A stretch of DNA of 64,000 bases from Streptomyces spororaveus (GCF_016755875.1 NZ_BNED01000005.1:868001-932000); one strand, 5' to 3'. Counted from the stretch's first letter, positions 17,876 through 27,263 are shown. Notes: generated by a model not told the origin, from the letters alone. A program made the numbers and translations.

Positions 17876-17970
17876 TTCACCCGGCACGGCTGGGTCGATG
17901 CCGCGCCGCCCGGGTCTACGACCTGGTCAGTGACGTGTCCGCCGTCGGGCGCTGGAGCCCCAACGCGAGG
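17876..17970 (+). pseudogene. Fragment of an SRPBCC (polyketide cyclase-like) gene
   Basis: The plus strand encodes RHGWVDAAP and, after a frame change, RVYDLVSDVSAVGRWSPN, the beginning of an SRPBCC/polyketide-cyclase-like protein with a 1- or 2-base slip between the two parts. Nothing of the rest of the family follows. It is a truncated, frameshifted remnant divergent from the XRE gene. Confidence 0.5.
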
Positions 17971-18340
17971 GCGTCGGGCCCCAGGTCGGGGCCTGGGGTC
18001 CCCCACGACCACGATCCGGGCCAGATGCGGGCCAGTACCGAGCCATCGAAGGTAGATTGCTTCATTTTGCCTGCTCAGGACGGGTGTGGCGCGCGTACCA
18101 CCAGCGGACGAAGAATCTGCTGAGCCATACGGCGCGGCTCTCTGGTGTCGGCGGCTGTCACGGCGACTGCGCAGACTTCCGAACCCGGTCGGCAAGTTGC
18201 TGCCAGCGCCGACGCACAGAGGAACCGCCCTCCGCGTCGACCGAGCCCAGACCACCGGCGGCTTGCTGGAGCGGTGGAGGCTCGCGCGCGGTGTGGCCGA
18301 AGACCTCGAGGAAGACGCAAGACGTCGATCCGTTCCACTG

Positions 18341-18784
18341 TCAATCCCGGGGTGCTGGTTCTATGTTCGTCATCTCGATGCTGAGGGGGGAGTGCATGGA
18401 CCCTGACGACGTGATGATCGATGCCCTGGCCGACAAGATCCTCGGGGGCAAGGTCGGAGGCGCTCTCCACCTTCCGTTCCGGCGGAAACAGAAGAATGCT
18501 CCGCGTCGCGCGTACTCCCCTATCCACGTCGAGGCAAACACTCTGTCCGCACCGATCTCTCCTGCCGCCTCGACCTCCGCTTCCGAATAGGCCTCGACAA
18601 GCCGTGGGAGTACAGCCTGATACTCCTCCACTCCGGAAGCCGCACGGTCCTCCGCCGCCTCGATGTTCGGGGGACACACCTCGACCGTGAAACTGGCGAG
18701 CACTTCATCAATCGCACGCGCAAACACAGGTGGAGCGAACACCGAGGCAACCGGGACGTCTACGCCCCGGACGACATCCGTCAC
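18341..18784 (-). CDS. Doubtful minus-strand ORF
   Basis: A 147-codon frame whose first approximately 90 residues (starting MTDVVRGVDVPVASVFAPPV, then acidic helices) look protein-like, while the C-terminal 50 residues are low-complexity and overlap, antisense, the better-supported small gene at 18396. There is no family match. It could be the 5' part of a gene truncated by rearrangement. Confidence 0.3.
   Translation of the reverse strand: MTDVVRGVDVPVASVFAPPVFARAIDEVLASFTVEVCPPNIEAAEDRAASGVEEYQAVLPRLVEAYSEAEVEAAGEIGADRVFASTWIGEYARRGAFFCFRRNGRWRAPPTLPPRILSARASIITSSGSMHSPLSIEMTNIEPAPRD
18396..18590 (+). CDS. Small ORF with strong ribosome-binding site
   Basis: A 64-residue frame beginning MDPDDVMIDALADKILGGKV. 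The ATG is preceded by GAGGGGGGAG, a strong site with good spacing. Residues 1-30 look like a genuine helical protein; the tail is alanine/serine-rich and overlaps the minus-strand ORF, so the 3' end may have been replaced by a rearrangement. Family unknown. Confidence 0.4.
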   Translation: MDPDDVMIDALADKILGGKVGGALHLPFRRKQKNAPRRAYSPIHVEANTLSAPISPAASTSASE

Positions 18785-18819
18785 GCGCCGACCCGATCGC
18801 CAATGCGACGCTCACCTCT

Positions 18820-18957
18820 ATGGACGAAGAGTACGACCGCGTCGTCAGGGACTTCGTCCTGGAATGCAAGATGGACATCTCCGCAGGCTACGTTTGGGTT
18901 CCGCCCACGCCGCCGATACCGGCCCCGACGCTAGAGGGATTCGAGGAATACCCATGA
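18820..18957 (+). CDS. Small hypothetical protein, 45 aa
   Basis: A short acidic protein beginning MDEEYDRVVRDFVLECKMD and ending with a proline-rich tail and FEEYP. Its TGA overlaps an ATG at 18954 in the ATGA arrangement typical of coupled genes, which supports it as a real first gene of a two-gene unit with the downstream ORF. Function unknown; an antitoxin-like or adaptor role would be speculation. Confidence 0.45.
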   Translation: MDEEYDRVVRDFVLECKMDISAGYVWVPPTPPIPAPTLEGFEEYP

Positions 18958-19741
18958 GCGCCTCCCCCTCGACCCTCGCCTCACCGAGGACTTGCGCTGC
19001 TGGCACATCGCACCGGCAGGCCGCCCGGGATCCGTCGCACTCACAGGACGCTCGTACTTCGCTGACGGAGACGGCCTGACCGTCCTTCTCCGAGTGTCCG
19101 GAGACGACCCCTTGGCCAGCGACGGCGGCACCATGGTTTCTCGCTTGGCCGATGCTGGAGTCGACGTCTGGGGCCCAACCCGAGCAGCGACCGCCTGGAC
19201 CGAGACACTCAGCGCATTCCGCCTCAGCGAAGTGGACGGACGAATCGTTGGCCGCCGGCCCCTGCAACAGGCGGCGACGCTCGTATCGGACATCAGTAGT
19301 GCGATGCTGACCACCGACGGGCTGCGATGGCTCGCAGCCCCTGACCGGGACAGCAAGCTCGTGCGTCAGTTCTACGCGTACCTCGACGATGCCCGCATCG
19401 CCTACGACCGGCGCCCCACCGTGGAGCTCCCCCGCGGCGCCAAGGTACGCCCCACCGCGCGCATCAACCTGCCCAAGCGAACAGTCCTGGTGCAGGCCGT
19501 CGGCGGCTCTGAGCAGGGCCTGGAGCATGCTCTGTCGCTCGTGCAGCGCATCGAGCGCGCGGACTACGCCTTCGACCAGCGCCTCGTGCTGCTGAAGGGC
19601 AACCCCCAAGCCTGGCCCGCCGATCACCTCGACCTCTTGGCGGACCACACACCAGTCGGATTCTCCGACCGCATGGACGCGGTCACCCGATTCCTCAAAG
19701 AGGGCACTCCACTGGAACGCCCCGTCACATCGGAGCCGTAG
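18954..19741 (+). pseudogene. DUF1828-like protein gene with apparent 5' frameshift
   Basis: The main frame (18992-19741, 249 residues from a TTG) encodes a soluble protein with GRSYFADGDGLTVLLRVSGD followed by DGGTMV, which resembles the N-terminus of DUF1828-type proteins. The upstream gene's stop forms ATGA with an ATG at 18954, but that ATG is in a different frame from the body; the body frame reads sensibly upstream (ERLPLDPRLTEDLRCW) to 18956 without a start codon. One inserted or lost base in the C-rich run at 18960-18970 explains this. Whether TTG 18992 rescues translation is unclear. Confidence 0.5.
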
Positions 19742-20423
19742 GCTTCCCGCTCTCACACGACGTTTCCAGCTCCGCCCGGCGAAGAGGACCGGCCGAGCAA
19801 TGTCTTGTCACTTGTGCACAACACCCGCCGCGCACTAACCCGCCCCCCTCACCCATGGATCGCAGACCCCGGCCGGGTTCGCTGCCAGGGTGGTGGGAGG
19901 CGACGGCCCGGCGGCGACCACCATCGCCCTTGACTACCAAGAGGCGGCGACGCAGCCGGCAACCAGATCTAACTACTCGTCAGTAAAGTCAGCAAAAGGT
20001 CAGCATCCGTCCGACCAAACCTGGTTACAGCCTGCGACACATGAGACTCGACCGTCGGCTCCGAAGGCTCTCGCCCCGCATTCGACAGCCTCCCCTGCGA
20101 AACCAAAACCGGAGGGCCGGGCGCGATTGCCACACCCAGCCCTCGCGCGCACAAACCAGCAGGTCAACGCACCCTTCCTCGCGTCTTCAGGTGGGTTGGG
20201 GGAAGCTCTGGGGCTGGAATCGGAGGGCCGTCGTAGCCCTTCACCTCGCCGAATCGGGACCCGTTCATCCAGTCTTCGCGGGCCTGCGCGATATCATCGT
20301 GTGACCGTCCGATCCAGTTCCAGAACAACGCGATGCTCAGAGGCATCTACGCAGGTCAGACGGGTCTCGGATAGCTGCCGGTCAGCAAACCGTCAGCATT
20401 GTGATCCGAGGAGTCGCGCGGAC
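19742..20423. other. Integrase upstream region, no gene seen
   Basis: About 680 bp without a convincing gene. It carries the repeated motif GTCAGCA(A), clustered at 19979-20005 (three copies, one GTCAGTA) and again at 20381-20398 (two copies), plus GTCAGA near 20355. Such short direct repeats close to an integrase gene are typical arm-type binding sites. Confidence 0.45.
19979..20005 (+). repeat. Three GTCAG(C/T)A repeats (possible integrase arm sites)
   Basis: GTCAGTAAA, GTCAGCAAAA and GTCAGCA lie in direct orientation at 9-11-bp spacing, about one helical turn. Related copies occur at 20381 and 20392. The regular phasing suggests protein binding on one DNA face. Confidence 0.45.
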
Positions 20424-21578
20424 ATGGCAGCCACGACAACCGCCCACGGCATGGGCACCATTTTCAAGGACTGCGGGCACGCACCCTCCTACTGGCCGAA
20501 GTGCCCTCATGGCTGGAAGATCCGATACCGCAACGCGGCCGGAAGGCAGACCGAGGCATCGGGCTTCGCCTCGCGGGACAAGGCCGCAGAGCGCTTGTCG
20601 GCTGTTCACAACGAGAAGCAAGCGAAGCCGGCCAACCAGGCGAAGGCCGAGCGCATCGCACGGTACGGCCAGATGCGCTTCGACGAGTACACCGCGGAGT
20701 GGAAGCAGGGCCAACGTCACCTCGCGCCGGCTTCGCTCAGCCATCTCGACTCGCTTCTGCAGCACCACATCTTCCCGGCACTCTGCAGTCGGCGCATGAA
20801 TACGTTCGACCACAAGGTCGTCGACGGCTTCATACGCACGATGGAGCGCAACAGCGTAGGACTGGCGACGCAGTCCAACGCCTTCGACAAACTCAAAGCG
20901 GTCCTGCTTGACGCCCATCGGCTCGGCATCTTCGAGGACAACCCGCTTCTTGGTGTGCAGGCGCCCGTCTACGACCCCAAGAAGGCCGTCATCCCATCCG
21001 CCGAGCAGCTACGGGGCCTACGCGCCGCCGGCGACGACACTCTCATGCTCCTGGTCGACGTCATGAGCGGCTGCGGACTCCGCAATGCCGAGGCGGCAGC
21101 GGTCAACATCCGGAACATCGTGGCCGACGACGTCTATCGCGTCACCGAACAGGTCAACCAGACCACGAAGCACTACGACCGTCTGAAGCACCGCAAGCTC
21201 GGCGAGTACCGGGACGTACCGCTGCCAGCGCGGGTGAAGCAGACCATCGAGTGGTACGCCGACAAGTACGGCACCGTGGACGGCTACCTCCTGCGCCATC
21301 CACACGACCGCGGTCGCGCGTACCAGCCCTACTTGCTCCAGAACCAGTGGCAGAGACTCAAGCGCGCCGGCGCCCTCGATGTCCCCGAGGGCATGGTGAT
21401 CTACGGATGCAGGCATTTCTTCGCGTCGAACTGCCTGGCTCATCGCATCCCGATCACCGACGTCGCGGAGTGGATGGGCCACAAGAGCCTGGAAATCACG
21501 TTCAAGATCTACCGGCACCTGCTGCCGGGGTCCATCGGGCAGGCAGCCAAGATCCTCAACGTGAGCCTGGCCGCCTAA
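20424..21578 (+). CDS. Tyrosine recombinase/integrase 1
   Basis: A 384-residue site-specific integrase. The N-terminus (about 1-60) includes a Cys/His cluster (KDCGHAPSYWPKCPHGWKIRYR); a core-binding SAM-like domain covers about 75-170; the catalytic domain about 195-375 has box I Arg (SGCGLRNAEAAAV), box II Arg (VIYGCRHFFASN, with Tyr where the usual first His stands), the GHKS His (EWMGHKSLEITF) and the nucleophile Tyr (KIYRHL). The ATG at 20424 has GAGGAG upstream. A close paralogue lies downstream. It is likely the integrase of an actinobacterial integrative element; no tRNA target was seen. Confidence 0.92.
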   Translation: MAATTTAHGMGTIFKDCGHAPSYWPKCPHGWKIRYRNAAGRQTEASGFASRDKAAERLSAVHNEKQAKPANQAKAERIARYGQMRFDEYTAEWKQGQRHLAPASLSHLDSLLQHHIFPALCSRRMNTFDHKVVDGFIRTMERNSVGLATQSNAFDKLKAVLLDAHRLGIFEDNPLLGVQAPVYDPKKAVIPSAEQLRGLRAAGDDTLMLLVDVMSGCGLRNAEAAAVNIRNIVADDVYRVTEQVNQTTKHYDRLKHRKLGEYRDVPLPARVKQTIEWYADKYGTVDGYLLRHPHDRGRAYQPYLLQNQWQRLKRAGALDVPEGMVIYGCRHFFASNCLAHRIPITDVAEWMGHKSLEITFKIYRHLLPGSIGQAAKILNVSLAA

Positions 21579-21596
21579 CCGAGGCTGCATACCAGA

Positions 21597-21625
21597 GGAT
21601 CCCCGGTTGGCCAAACCGGGGATCC
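21597..21625 (+). terminator. Hairpin terminator after integrase 1
   Basis: GGATCCCCGGTT / AACCGGGGATCC, a perfect 12-bp stem with a 5-nt loop, starting 18 bp after the integrase stop. It separates integrase 1 from the downstream excisionase-like ORF. Confidence 0.8.
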
Positions 21626-21668
21626 CCCGGACCATTGAAGCTGCCCTAGCACTTCACAAGAGGTCCGA

Positions 21669-21857
21669 TTGTCGAACGAGTTCATCTCCGCAAAACAGTT
21701 GGCTGCCCAACTGAGCATGTCCGTGTCGTGGGTATACAGGGAAGCACACCGGTCAGGACTGGCCAGTTACAGATTCGGCACCGGGCGTAGCGCAAAAATC
21801 CGGTTCAAAGTATCCGAGGTCAATTCCTGGATACGACAGCGCAGGCAAATCCCCTAA
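21669..21857 (+). CDS. Excisionase-like MerR/AlpA-type DNA-binding protein
   Basis: A 62-residue winged helix-turn-helix protein. FISAKQLAAQLSMSVSWVYR is the recognition helix region; YRFGTGRSAKIRFKVSEV is the wing and the final W-I-x-x-R is typical of the HTH_17 (excisionase) family. Such proteins bend DNA at att sites or regulate element genes. The start is TTG at 21669 with AGAGG five bases upstream. It lies between two integrases, close to the second. Base composition is visibly more A/T-rich than the flanking chromosome-like genes. Confidence 0.82.
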   Translation: MSNEFISAKQLAAQLSMSVSWVYREAHRSGLASYRFGTGRSAKIRFKVSEVNSWIRQRRQIP

Positions 21858-21894
21858 CGTCAGTCCACCCCGAACGATTCAGCAAGGCAGACCA

Positions 21895-23052
21895 GTGCCC
21901 ACAAAATCCCTTCCCCGAGGTATGGGGACAGTATTCAAGCGTTGCGACCATCCAAGCGAAAAGTGGCCACGATGCCCACATCCATACGCGGTTAGATACC
22001 GCAGTGCGAGCGGACGCCAAACGGAGGAAGGGGGATTCCGTACCCAGGCTCAGGCCACGTCACGACTTTCGCAAGTTTACACCTCGAAGGCCAAGGCGTC
22101 AGCAAGCGCGGGATTCAGATACGAGCGCGCCGAGAAGTACGGCCAAATGAATCTGAGCGAGTACGTAGAACTGTGGAGGGAAGGCCAGCGCCACTTGGCT
22201 GCCTCCTCGGCTCGACATCTAGATTCGCTCCTCGCGCATCACATTATCCCAGTCCTGGGCAGTCGTCGCATGAACTCGTTCGACCACAAGGTCGTCGATG
22301 ACTTTATCCGGACCATGGAAACCATGGGTACCGGGGCAGCAACGCAATCAAACGCGTTCGATAAGCTGTCCACTATATTGCTCGATGCGCAACGGGTAGG
22401 GATTTACGACTTCAACCCACTGGATGGCGTCAGATCGCCACAATACACGCCAATGCGCGCCTCCATCCCCACACCTGCCCAGTTGCGGGAAATACGAGAA
22501 ATCGGTGACGAGAAGTTCCATCTCCTCTGCGACCTGATGAGCGGGTGTGGGATGCGGAACGCCGAAGCGGTCGCAGTAAACGTCAACAACATCGTTTCCG
22601 ATAACACCTACAGGATAACCGAGCAGGTTAACCAGACAACGAAGGCGTACGGACGTCTCAAACATCGGAAACCAGGCGAGTACCGGGATGTGCCGCTTCC
22701 TTCACGGATCAAGCAGGCAATCGAATGCTACGTACGAAAACATGGCACGATCGACGGCTATCTCCTAAGAGACCCACGTGACCCATCAAGGCCTTTTCAA
22801 CCCTACCTGCTTCAAAATCAGTGGCAGCGACTGAAGCGCGACCATCCTTCAATCATTCCGAAAGGAATCGTGCTGTACAGTTTTCGGCATTTCTTTGCAT
22901 CACAATGCCTCCAGCTTCGCATACCGATCACTGATGTTGCAGACTGGATGGGCCATAAGAGCCTGGACGTTACGTTCAAGATCTACCGGCACCTCATGCC
23001 TGGCTCGATTGCAAGCGCGGCATCGTCTCTGGATCTCGTCTTGGCCGCGTAG
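21895..23052 (+). CDS. Tyrosine recombinase/integrase 2
   Basis: A 385-residue integrase closely similar to integrase 1 over its whole length, including shared stretches such as FDHKVVD and LLQNQWQRLKR. Box I is SGCGMRNAEAVAV, box II VLYSFRHFFASQ (again Tyr in place of the usual His), followed by DWMGHKSLDVTFKIYRHL with the nucleophile Tyr. The GTG start at 21895 has AAGG seven bases before it. Codons are clearly more A/T-ended than in integrase 1 (many AAT, GGA, ATA), so this copy came from a different donor rather than a recent local duplication. Confidence 0.92.
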   Translation: MPTKSLPRGMGTVFKRCDHPSEKWPRCPHPYAVRYRSASGRQTEEGGFRTQAQATSRLSQVYTSKAKASASAGFRYERAEKYGQMNLSEYVELWREGQRHLAASSARHLDSLLAHHIIPVLGSRRMNSFDHKVVDDFIRTMETMGTGAATQSNAFDKLSTILLDAQRVGIYDFNPLDGVRSPQYTPMRASIPTPAQLREIREIGDEKFHLLCDLMSGCGMRNAEAVAVNVNNIVSDNTYRITEQVNQTTKAYGRLKHRKPGEYRDVPLPSRIKQAIECYVRKHGTIDGYLLRDPRDPSRPFQPYLLQNQWQRLKRDHPSIIPKGIVLYSFRHFFASQCLQLRIPITDVADWMGHKSLDVTFKIYRHLMPGSIASAASSLDLVLAA

Positions 23053-23127
23053 GAGCTGCGCAGAATCGCAATATCGGCGAGTGCCTGCACGCCGTCGAAC
23101 CGATCCCAGGCTTCCCTCAATGGGGCG

Positions 23128-23165
23128 GCCCAGTCACCGCGCACTACTTTGCGCGGTGACTGGGC
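23128..23165 (+). terminator. Strong hairpin after integrase 2
   Basis: GCCCAGTCACCGCGCA / TGCGCGGTGACTGGGC, a perfect 16-bp stem with loop CTACTT, 75 bp after the integrase stop. It lies inside a weak minus-strand ORF (22983-23285), which argues against that ORF. The rest of 23053-23516 shows no gene. Confidence 0.75.
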
Positions 23166-23516
23166 TCGACACGCAGCGAAGGCCGCAGGCGTGATGTCGC
23201 GGTAGACCTTGTCCTCACGCCACCGCCCTGCCCGGGGGCGCGACTTGCCCCGAGGGCTGACGCGGCCCATGTAGGTGCTGGGCAAGACGTCGGGTACACG
23301 GCCACCAGGTGCCGGGCGGCGGACACCAGAAGCATTGGGTCAGGCGATTCACTTCAATTTCGCTCAGCCCGGCGCAGGTACCTCCGTAGCCCGTGAAGCA
23401 CTCAACGGAGGCCAACAAAGTTATCCCCACCCGTGCAGGGAGCAGTTCTCGCCCGAAACCCAAACGCTCTACAAGCGGGAGTCATCCGGGCTTGTGCCGA
23501 CCGACGCGCGCTGTTC

Positions 23517-26500
23517 TCAGCCGCTGAATCGGCCAGCCGTTCCCTCCAGGTGGGTCAGGGTCAGGTCCCGGACCCGCCGGACTGCCCCGGGGGCGACCCA
23601 GGCCAGTACCGGCAGGGCACGGTACCAGCCCTCACTGGCCGTCAGGGCCTCCCGTACGAAGGACCTGGCCTCGCGGAGGTCCTCTGTTCCGGGAGCCGGC
23701 GTGTCCGCCCCGTCCATGCCCAGGGCCAGGGCGCGCAGCAGCGGCAGGTCCGGGTAGGGCAGGTGCCGGCCGTAGCTGGTCGGCAGGTGGGCGGGGAGCC
23801 GGACCAGGTGGCCGGCCACGGCGGCGAACGCCTCGGCCCGATCCGTCGGCACCCCCAGATCGTCCGCCTTCAGCCGAGCGCCGACGAGGTCACCCAAGGC
23901 GGCTCGGACGAGTGCGAAGCCGATCAGGTTAGGCAGTTCCGGATCGACCTGCCATGCGTACTGCTCCGCGCGTGCCAGTCGGCCGACGACAGCCGCGCGT
24001 TCCTCCGCCCTCGTCCCGGGTTCCAGCAGAGCCAGAATCAGGTCGTTCTCGGGCTGCCGCCGCTGGGACAACGACTCGGGCCTCCCTGCCTCCGCGGCTC
24101 GTACGGCGTCCAGGAGCCGGCTCCGGCAGCCGGGTACGGAGGGGGGCACCACGGTGAGCAGCTCGGCCAGGAGGGGCAAGGGGTTCGCGATGCCCGGGCC
24201 GCGGGCCGCGGCGCTCGCCAGCACCTTCTCCCGGCGTGCGTCGATCGTGCGGGCCACGGCGTCCGGGTGGTGGGTGCCCAGGCCGGCCAGGACGCCGAGC
24301 CGCCCCCGCCGTTCCTCCTCCCGCCGGCCGCGGTACGCCCTGATGGTGCCTGCGCTGGCGGGCCGGGGCAGAACCATTTTCGCGGCCACATCTTCTCCTG
24401 CGCGGGCGAGCGCCTGAGCGGCGAGCGTCCTCACGACGTCCTTGTTCTCGGACTCGGGAAGCGTCCGAGCGGCCCGCGCCGCAGCATGGGCCAGCCGTGA
24501 TGCCAGGGCGGTCCGCCCGGCCACCGCGCCGCCGAGCGAGGCCGCGGCGTAGGCACGGGCCTGGTCCGACGCATCGCCGAGTTGGCCGACGAGCACGTCG
24601 ATATCGGTGTCCTGATCCCCTTCCGGGTCTGTGCCCTCGCCCTCGGAGGTGTGGGGCGGGCTCAGGGACCCAAGGGCCCCGGCCAGGACCACGAGCCAGC
24701 GCAACCTGTCCGCCGCGTACGCATCCCCACCCCCGGCATGCCGGCGCAGGGCGGTGTGCAGCCGCTCCCGGGCCTCCACCTCCCGGCCCTGCTCCGCCAG
24801 GTCGAAGGCCTCCTGCGCCAAGTCGTCGACGGAGGGCCCGTCATCAGCCTCGACCGCGCCGGATTCCAAGTCATCGACGTAGTCGATGGAGGCGTACCCG
24901 AACGGCGCGGCCAGGACGTCCTCCGGTACGTCCGCTCGCAGTCGCTCGGCCTCGGCCGAACGCCCGGTGTTCTCCAGGGCTCGCACGACCACGTCCAGGG
25001 TGTCCACGAAGTTCCAAAGGCGTAGGAGATGCTCGGGGTCGGCGAGCAGGGCAACCACCTTGGAGCGGGCGAGCTCCGCTAGGTGTGCCGCCTGGGCGGG
25101 GCGGGGACCGGCCAGGACGCAGGCGGCCTCGGCCTGGTCATGCGCACCGACTTTCGGGTCAGTGGCGTGTTCGACGATCCGGTCGTACATGCGTTCCGCC
25201 CGGTCCTGATCGGCGTGGGCGATCGCCACCAAGGCGTCGACCACCGATTCGGGGCCGTAGTGGTCCCAACTCCCTGCGTGCTCGGCACGTGCCTCGGCCT
25301 CGTCCAGCAGCTCACCGGCGAGAACGGCATCGCGCGGTGGGCACGCTTGGGCTGCGGCGATGAATTCCCAAGGTCCACACCCGGCAGCTCCGAGGAGTGC
25401 CCTTGCGGCCCCGGCCTGGTCCGAAGCGATGAGTGCGAGGGCGGTTTCACCGGCGCACTCCGCTTCTCCGTTCGGCGGCCCCGTCGGCTCCGCCTCACGC
25501 AGCGCGGTACGTACCCACTGCTCGGCCTCCCGAGCCACCTCCGGAGCCCTTGGGTGGCCGAAGCCCGCCAGGGTCCGGGCGACATCGGCGAGCGCGGACG
25601 CCTTCCCCACCGGATAGCGCGAGGCCAGCGCGAGTCCACGGGTACGGCCGATGTCGCCGAGGCGGGCGAAGCCACGCATGATCGAGTGGGGTACGGGGCG
25701 GGCTCCGAGGTTGATCAGGTCGCGGGAGGCTGCCACTGCGGCCAGCACCTCGAGATCGGCCGGATCATGCCCGCCGGTGGATTGAGCTGCCCGGTCCAGA
25801 TCCGCCAGGGCGATGTCGCGGGCCGTATGGGCGAGCAGACGCTGCTGGCGCCGTGGGTCGAGGGCGAAGGCGGTCAGGCGGGCGGCATCAGCGTCCTCGG
25901 TGGGCCGGAGCATACGGGTGGTGTAGTGGTGCAGGAGGTAGGGAGGGGTGTCCGCGCGCCAGCCCCGATCGCGGTAGCCGTCGGCCCAGGCGTGCAGGAG
26001 CTCTTCGTATCCGGTCAGGTCGCCGAGCTGGTCAACGGCGGCCTCCCGCAGCACGTCGTGGCCCAGCACGTACGTACGGTCCGCTGCGGACGTGGTGTGG
26101 TCGAAGGCGAGGCTGCGGCCCTTGAGGGAGGACAGCCGTTCGTTGATGTCCAGAGGGAGGACTCCGAGTAGTTGGGCGAGGTCCTTCGCACTGAGTCCGC
26201 CCCGGGCAGCGGTGATCAGTCCCACGATTCCTGTGCCTATGGGCCTGTCCCGCAGGAGTCCGAGCAGCTCGCGGGTGGCTTCCTCACGGGTCGGCTCGGC
26301 GAGCTCCCAAGCGGGAAGGACATGGACGTTGGCCGGTTCCAGGAGCGGATGGCCGGCGGGGACATCGTCGGGAACAGGCCGGTTGGAGCGACCCGTCACC
26401 ACAATGCGCAGGTTGGCCGGAGGCCTCGGCGGCAGGTAGCCGGCGATGCTGCGGCCTCCCAGCCGAGCGTCCTCGTCCTCGTCGAGCCCGTCGACGACCA

Positions 26501-27263
26501 TGAGCAGCATCCGCCCGCGCCCCTCGGCGGCTTCGGCGGCGGCGCGGCACAGTTCATGGAACAGCTCGCGGGTGGGTTGTCCGGCGGTGGCCGACACCTT
26601 CTTCCGCCCGGCCACCGCGGCCAACTGACCGACCATCGCCTCCAAGAAGAGGTCGGCGCGATTGTTGCCAATCAGGGTGGCGACGAAGTACCCGACCACG
26701 TCCACGTCGGCCGGCCTATCCTGCTCGTTTTGCACGAACCAGGACATGAGCGCGGTCTTCCCGGCGTAGTACGCGGCCTTCACATAGAGGTAGCTACGGG
26801 CGCCTGGACTGCGGTCGGTGACGAAGCCAGCGAGTACGCCGAGGTCGACCTGGCGGTCCTGAAGTCCCCCGGGTACGGGGAACGTCTGGCGCACCAGTTC
26901 GGCGTGCGGGCCGGGGAGTACGAACTCGGGGAGCGGGGCGGGCTGGCGGGCGCCGGTGTGAGGCTTGCGGGGTCGGCCACCGGAATTTTCGGAACGTTCC
27001 TTCTGGGCAGCCTCCAGCAGGTTGCTCCACTCGCGGTGACTGCGCTTGCGGTGCCCGGGCGTGTCCTGGGCCAGATGCTCCAGATGATCGGTCATCAGCA
27101 GGACGAAACGGACGTACGTCGGATCGGTTGGTATCTCCGGACGGCGGGCACCGCCAACCGCCATCCAGGCGCTGATGCGCTTCTCCGTGACGGTGATGCC
27201 GTGGTTGGCCCCGAGCGAGACGAGCTTCCTGTACGAGATCTCGCCCTTCTTGCCCGCAGCCAC
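23517..27263 (-). CDS. STAND-type signalling NTPase, 1248 aa
   Basis: A large cytoplasmic NTPase of the NACHT/STAND type. Residues 1-95: a small helical, HTH-like region. Residues about 155-430: NTPase core with a degenerate Walker A (KAAYYAGKTALMSW, first Gly replaced), Walker B LLMVVDGLDED, and sensor-like RIVVTGRSNRP. About 430-520: winged-helix-like region. The remaining approximately 700 residues are alpha-helical repeats rich in Ala/Leu with internal blocks such as QAARYA-like units, the expected ligand-sensing arm. STAND proteins oligomerise on sensing a trigger; many serve as phage defence. The first start codon is GTG 27263, yet the frame stays protein-like upstream (TLFAEALNALY), so the N-terminus may be longer or damaged. 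Confidence 0.8.
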   Translation of the reverse strand: MAAGKKGEISYRKLVSLGANHGITVTEKRISAWMAVGGARRPEIPTDPTYVRFVLLMTDHLEHLAQDTPGHRKRSHREWSNLLEAAQKERSENSGGRPRKPHTGARQPAPLPEFVLPGPHAELVRQTFPVPGGLQDRQVDLGVLAGFVTDRSPGARSYLYVKAAYYAGKTALMSWFVQNEQDRPADVDVVGYFVATLIGNNRADLFLEAMVGQLAAVAGRKKVSATAGQPTRELFHELCRAAAEAAEGRGRMLLMVVDGLDEDEDARLGGRSIAGYLPPRPPANLRIVVTGRSNRPVPDDVPAGHPLLEPANVHVLPAWELAEPTREEATRELLGLLRDRPIGTGIVGLITAARGGLSAKDLAQLLGVLPLDINERLSSLKGRSLAFDHTTSAADRTYVLGHDVLREAAVDQLGDLTGYEELLHAWADGYRDRGWRADTPPYLLHHYTTRMLRPTEDADAARLTAFALDPRRQQRLLAHTARDIALADLDRAAQSTGGHDPADLEVLAAVAASRDLINLGARPVPHSIMRGFARLGDIGRTRGLALASRYPVGKASALADVARTLAGFGHPRAPEVAREAEQWVRTALREAEPTGPPNGEAECAGETALALIASDQAGAARALLGAAGCGPWEFIAAAQACPPRDAVLAGELLDEAEARAEHAGSWDHYGPESVVDALVAIAHADQDRAERMYDRIVEHATDPKVGAHDQAEAACVLAGPRPAQAAHLAELARSKVVALLADPEHLLRLWNFVDTLDVVVRALENTGRSAEAERLRADVPEDVLAAPFGYASIDYVDDLESGAVEADDGPSVDDLAQEAFDLAEQGREVEARERLHTALRRHAGGGDAYAADRLRWLVVLAGALGSLSPPHTSEGEGTDPEGDQDTDIDVLVGQLGDASDQARAYAAASLGGAVAGRTALASRLAHAAARAARTLPESENKDVVRTLAAQALARAGEDVAAKMVLPRPASAGTIRAYRGRREEERRGRLGVLAGLGTHHPDAVARTIDARREKVLASAAARGPGIANPLPLLAELLTVVPPSVPGCRSRLLDAVRAAEAGRPESLSQRRQPENDLILALLEPGTRAEERAAVVGRLARAEQYAWQVDPELPNLIGFALVRAALGDLVGARLKADDLGVPTDRAEAFAAVAGHLVRLPAHLPTSYGRHLPYPDLPLLRALALGMDGADTPAPGTEDLREARSFVREALTASEGWYRALPVLAWVAPGAVRRVRDLTLTHLEGTAGRFSG

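Noticed and set aside
20040..20423. A tRNA gene as integration target near integrase 1
   Set aside because: I found no stretch that folds as a cloverleaf with a conserved T-loop; only short repeats.
22983..23285. Minus-strand 100-residue ORF after integrase 2
   Set aside because: It overlaps the integrase 3' end and a perfect 16-bp terminator hairpin lies inside it; no ribosome-binding site or family match.
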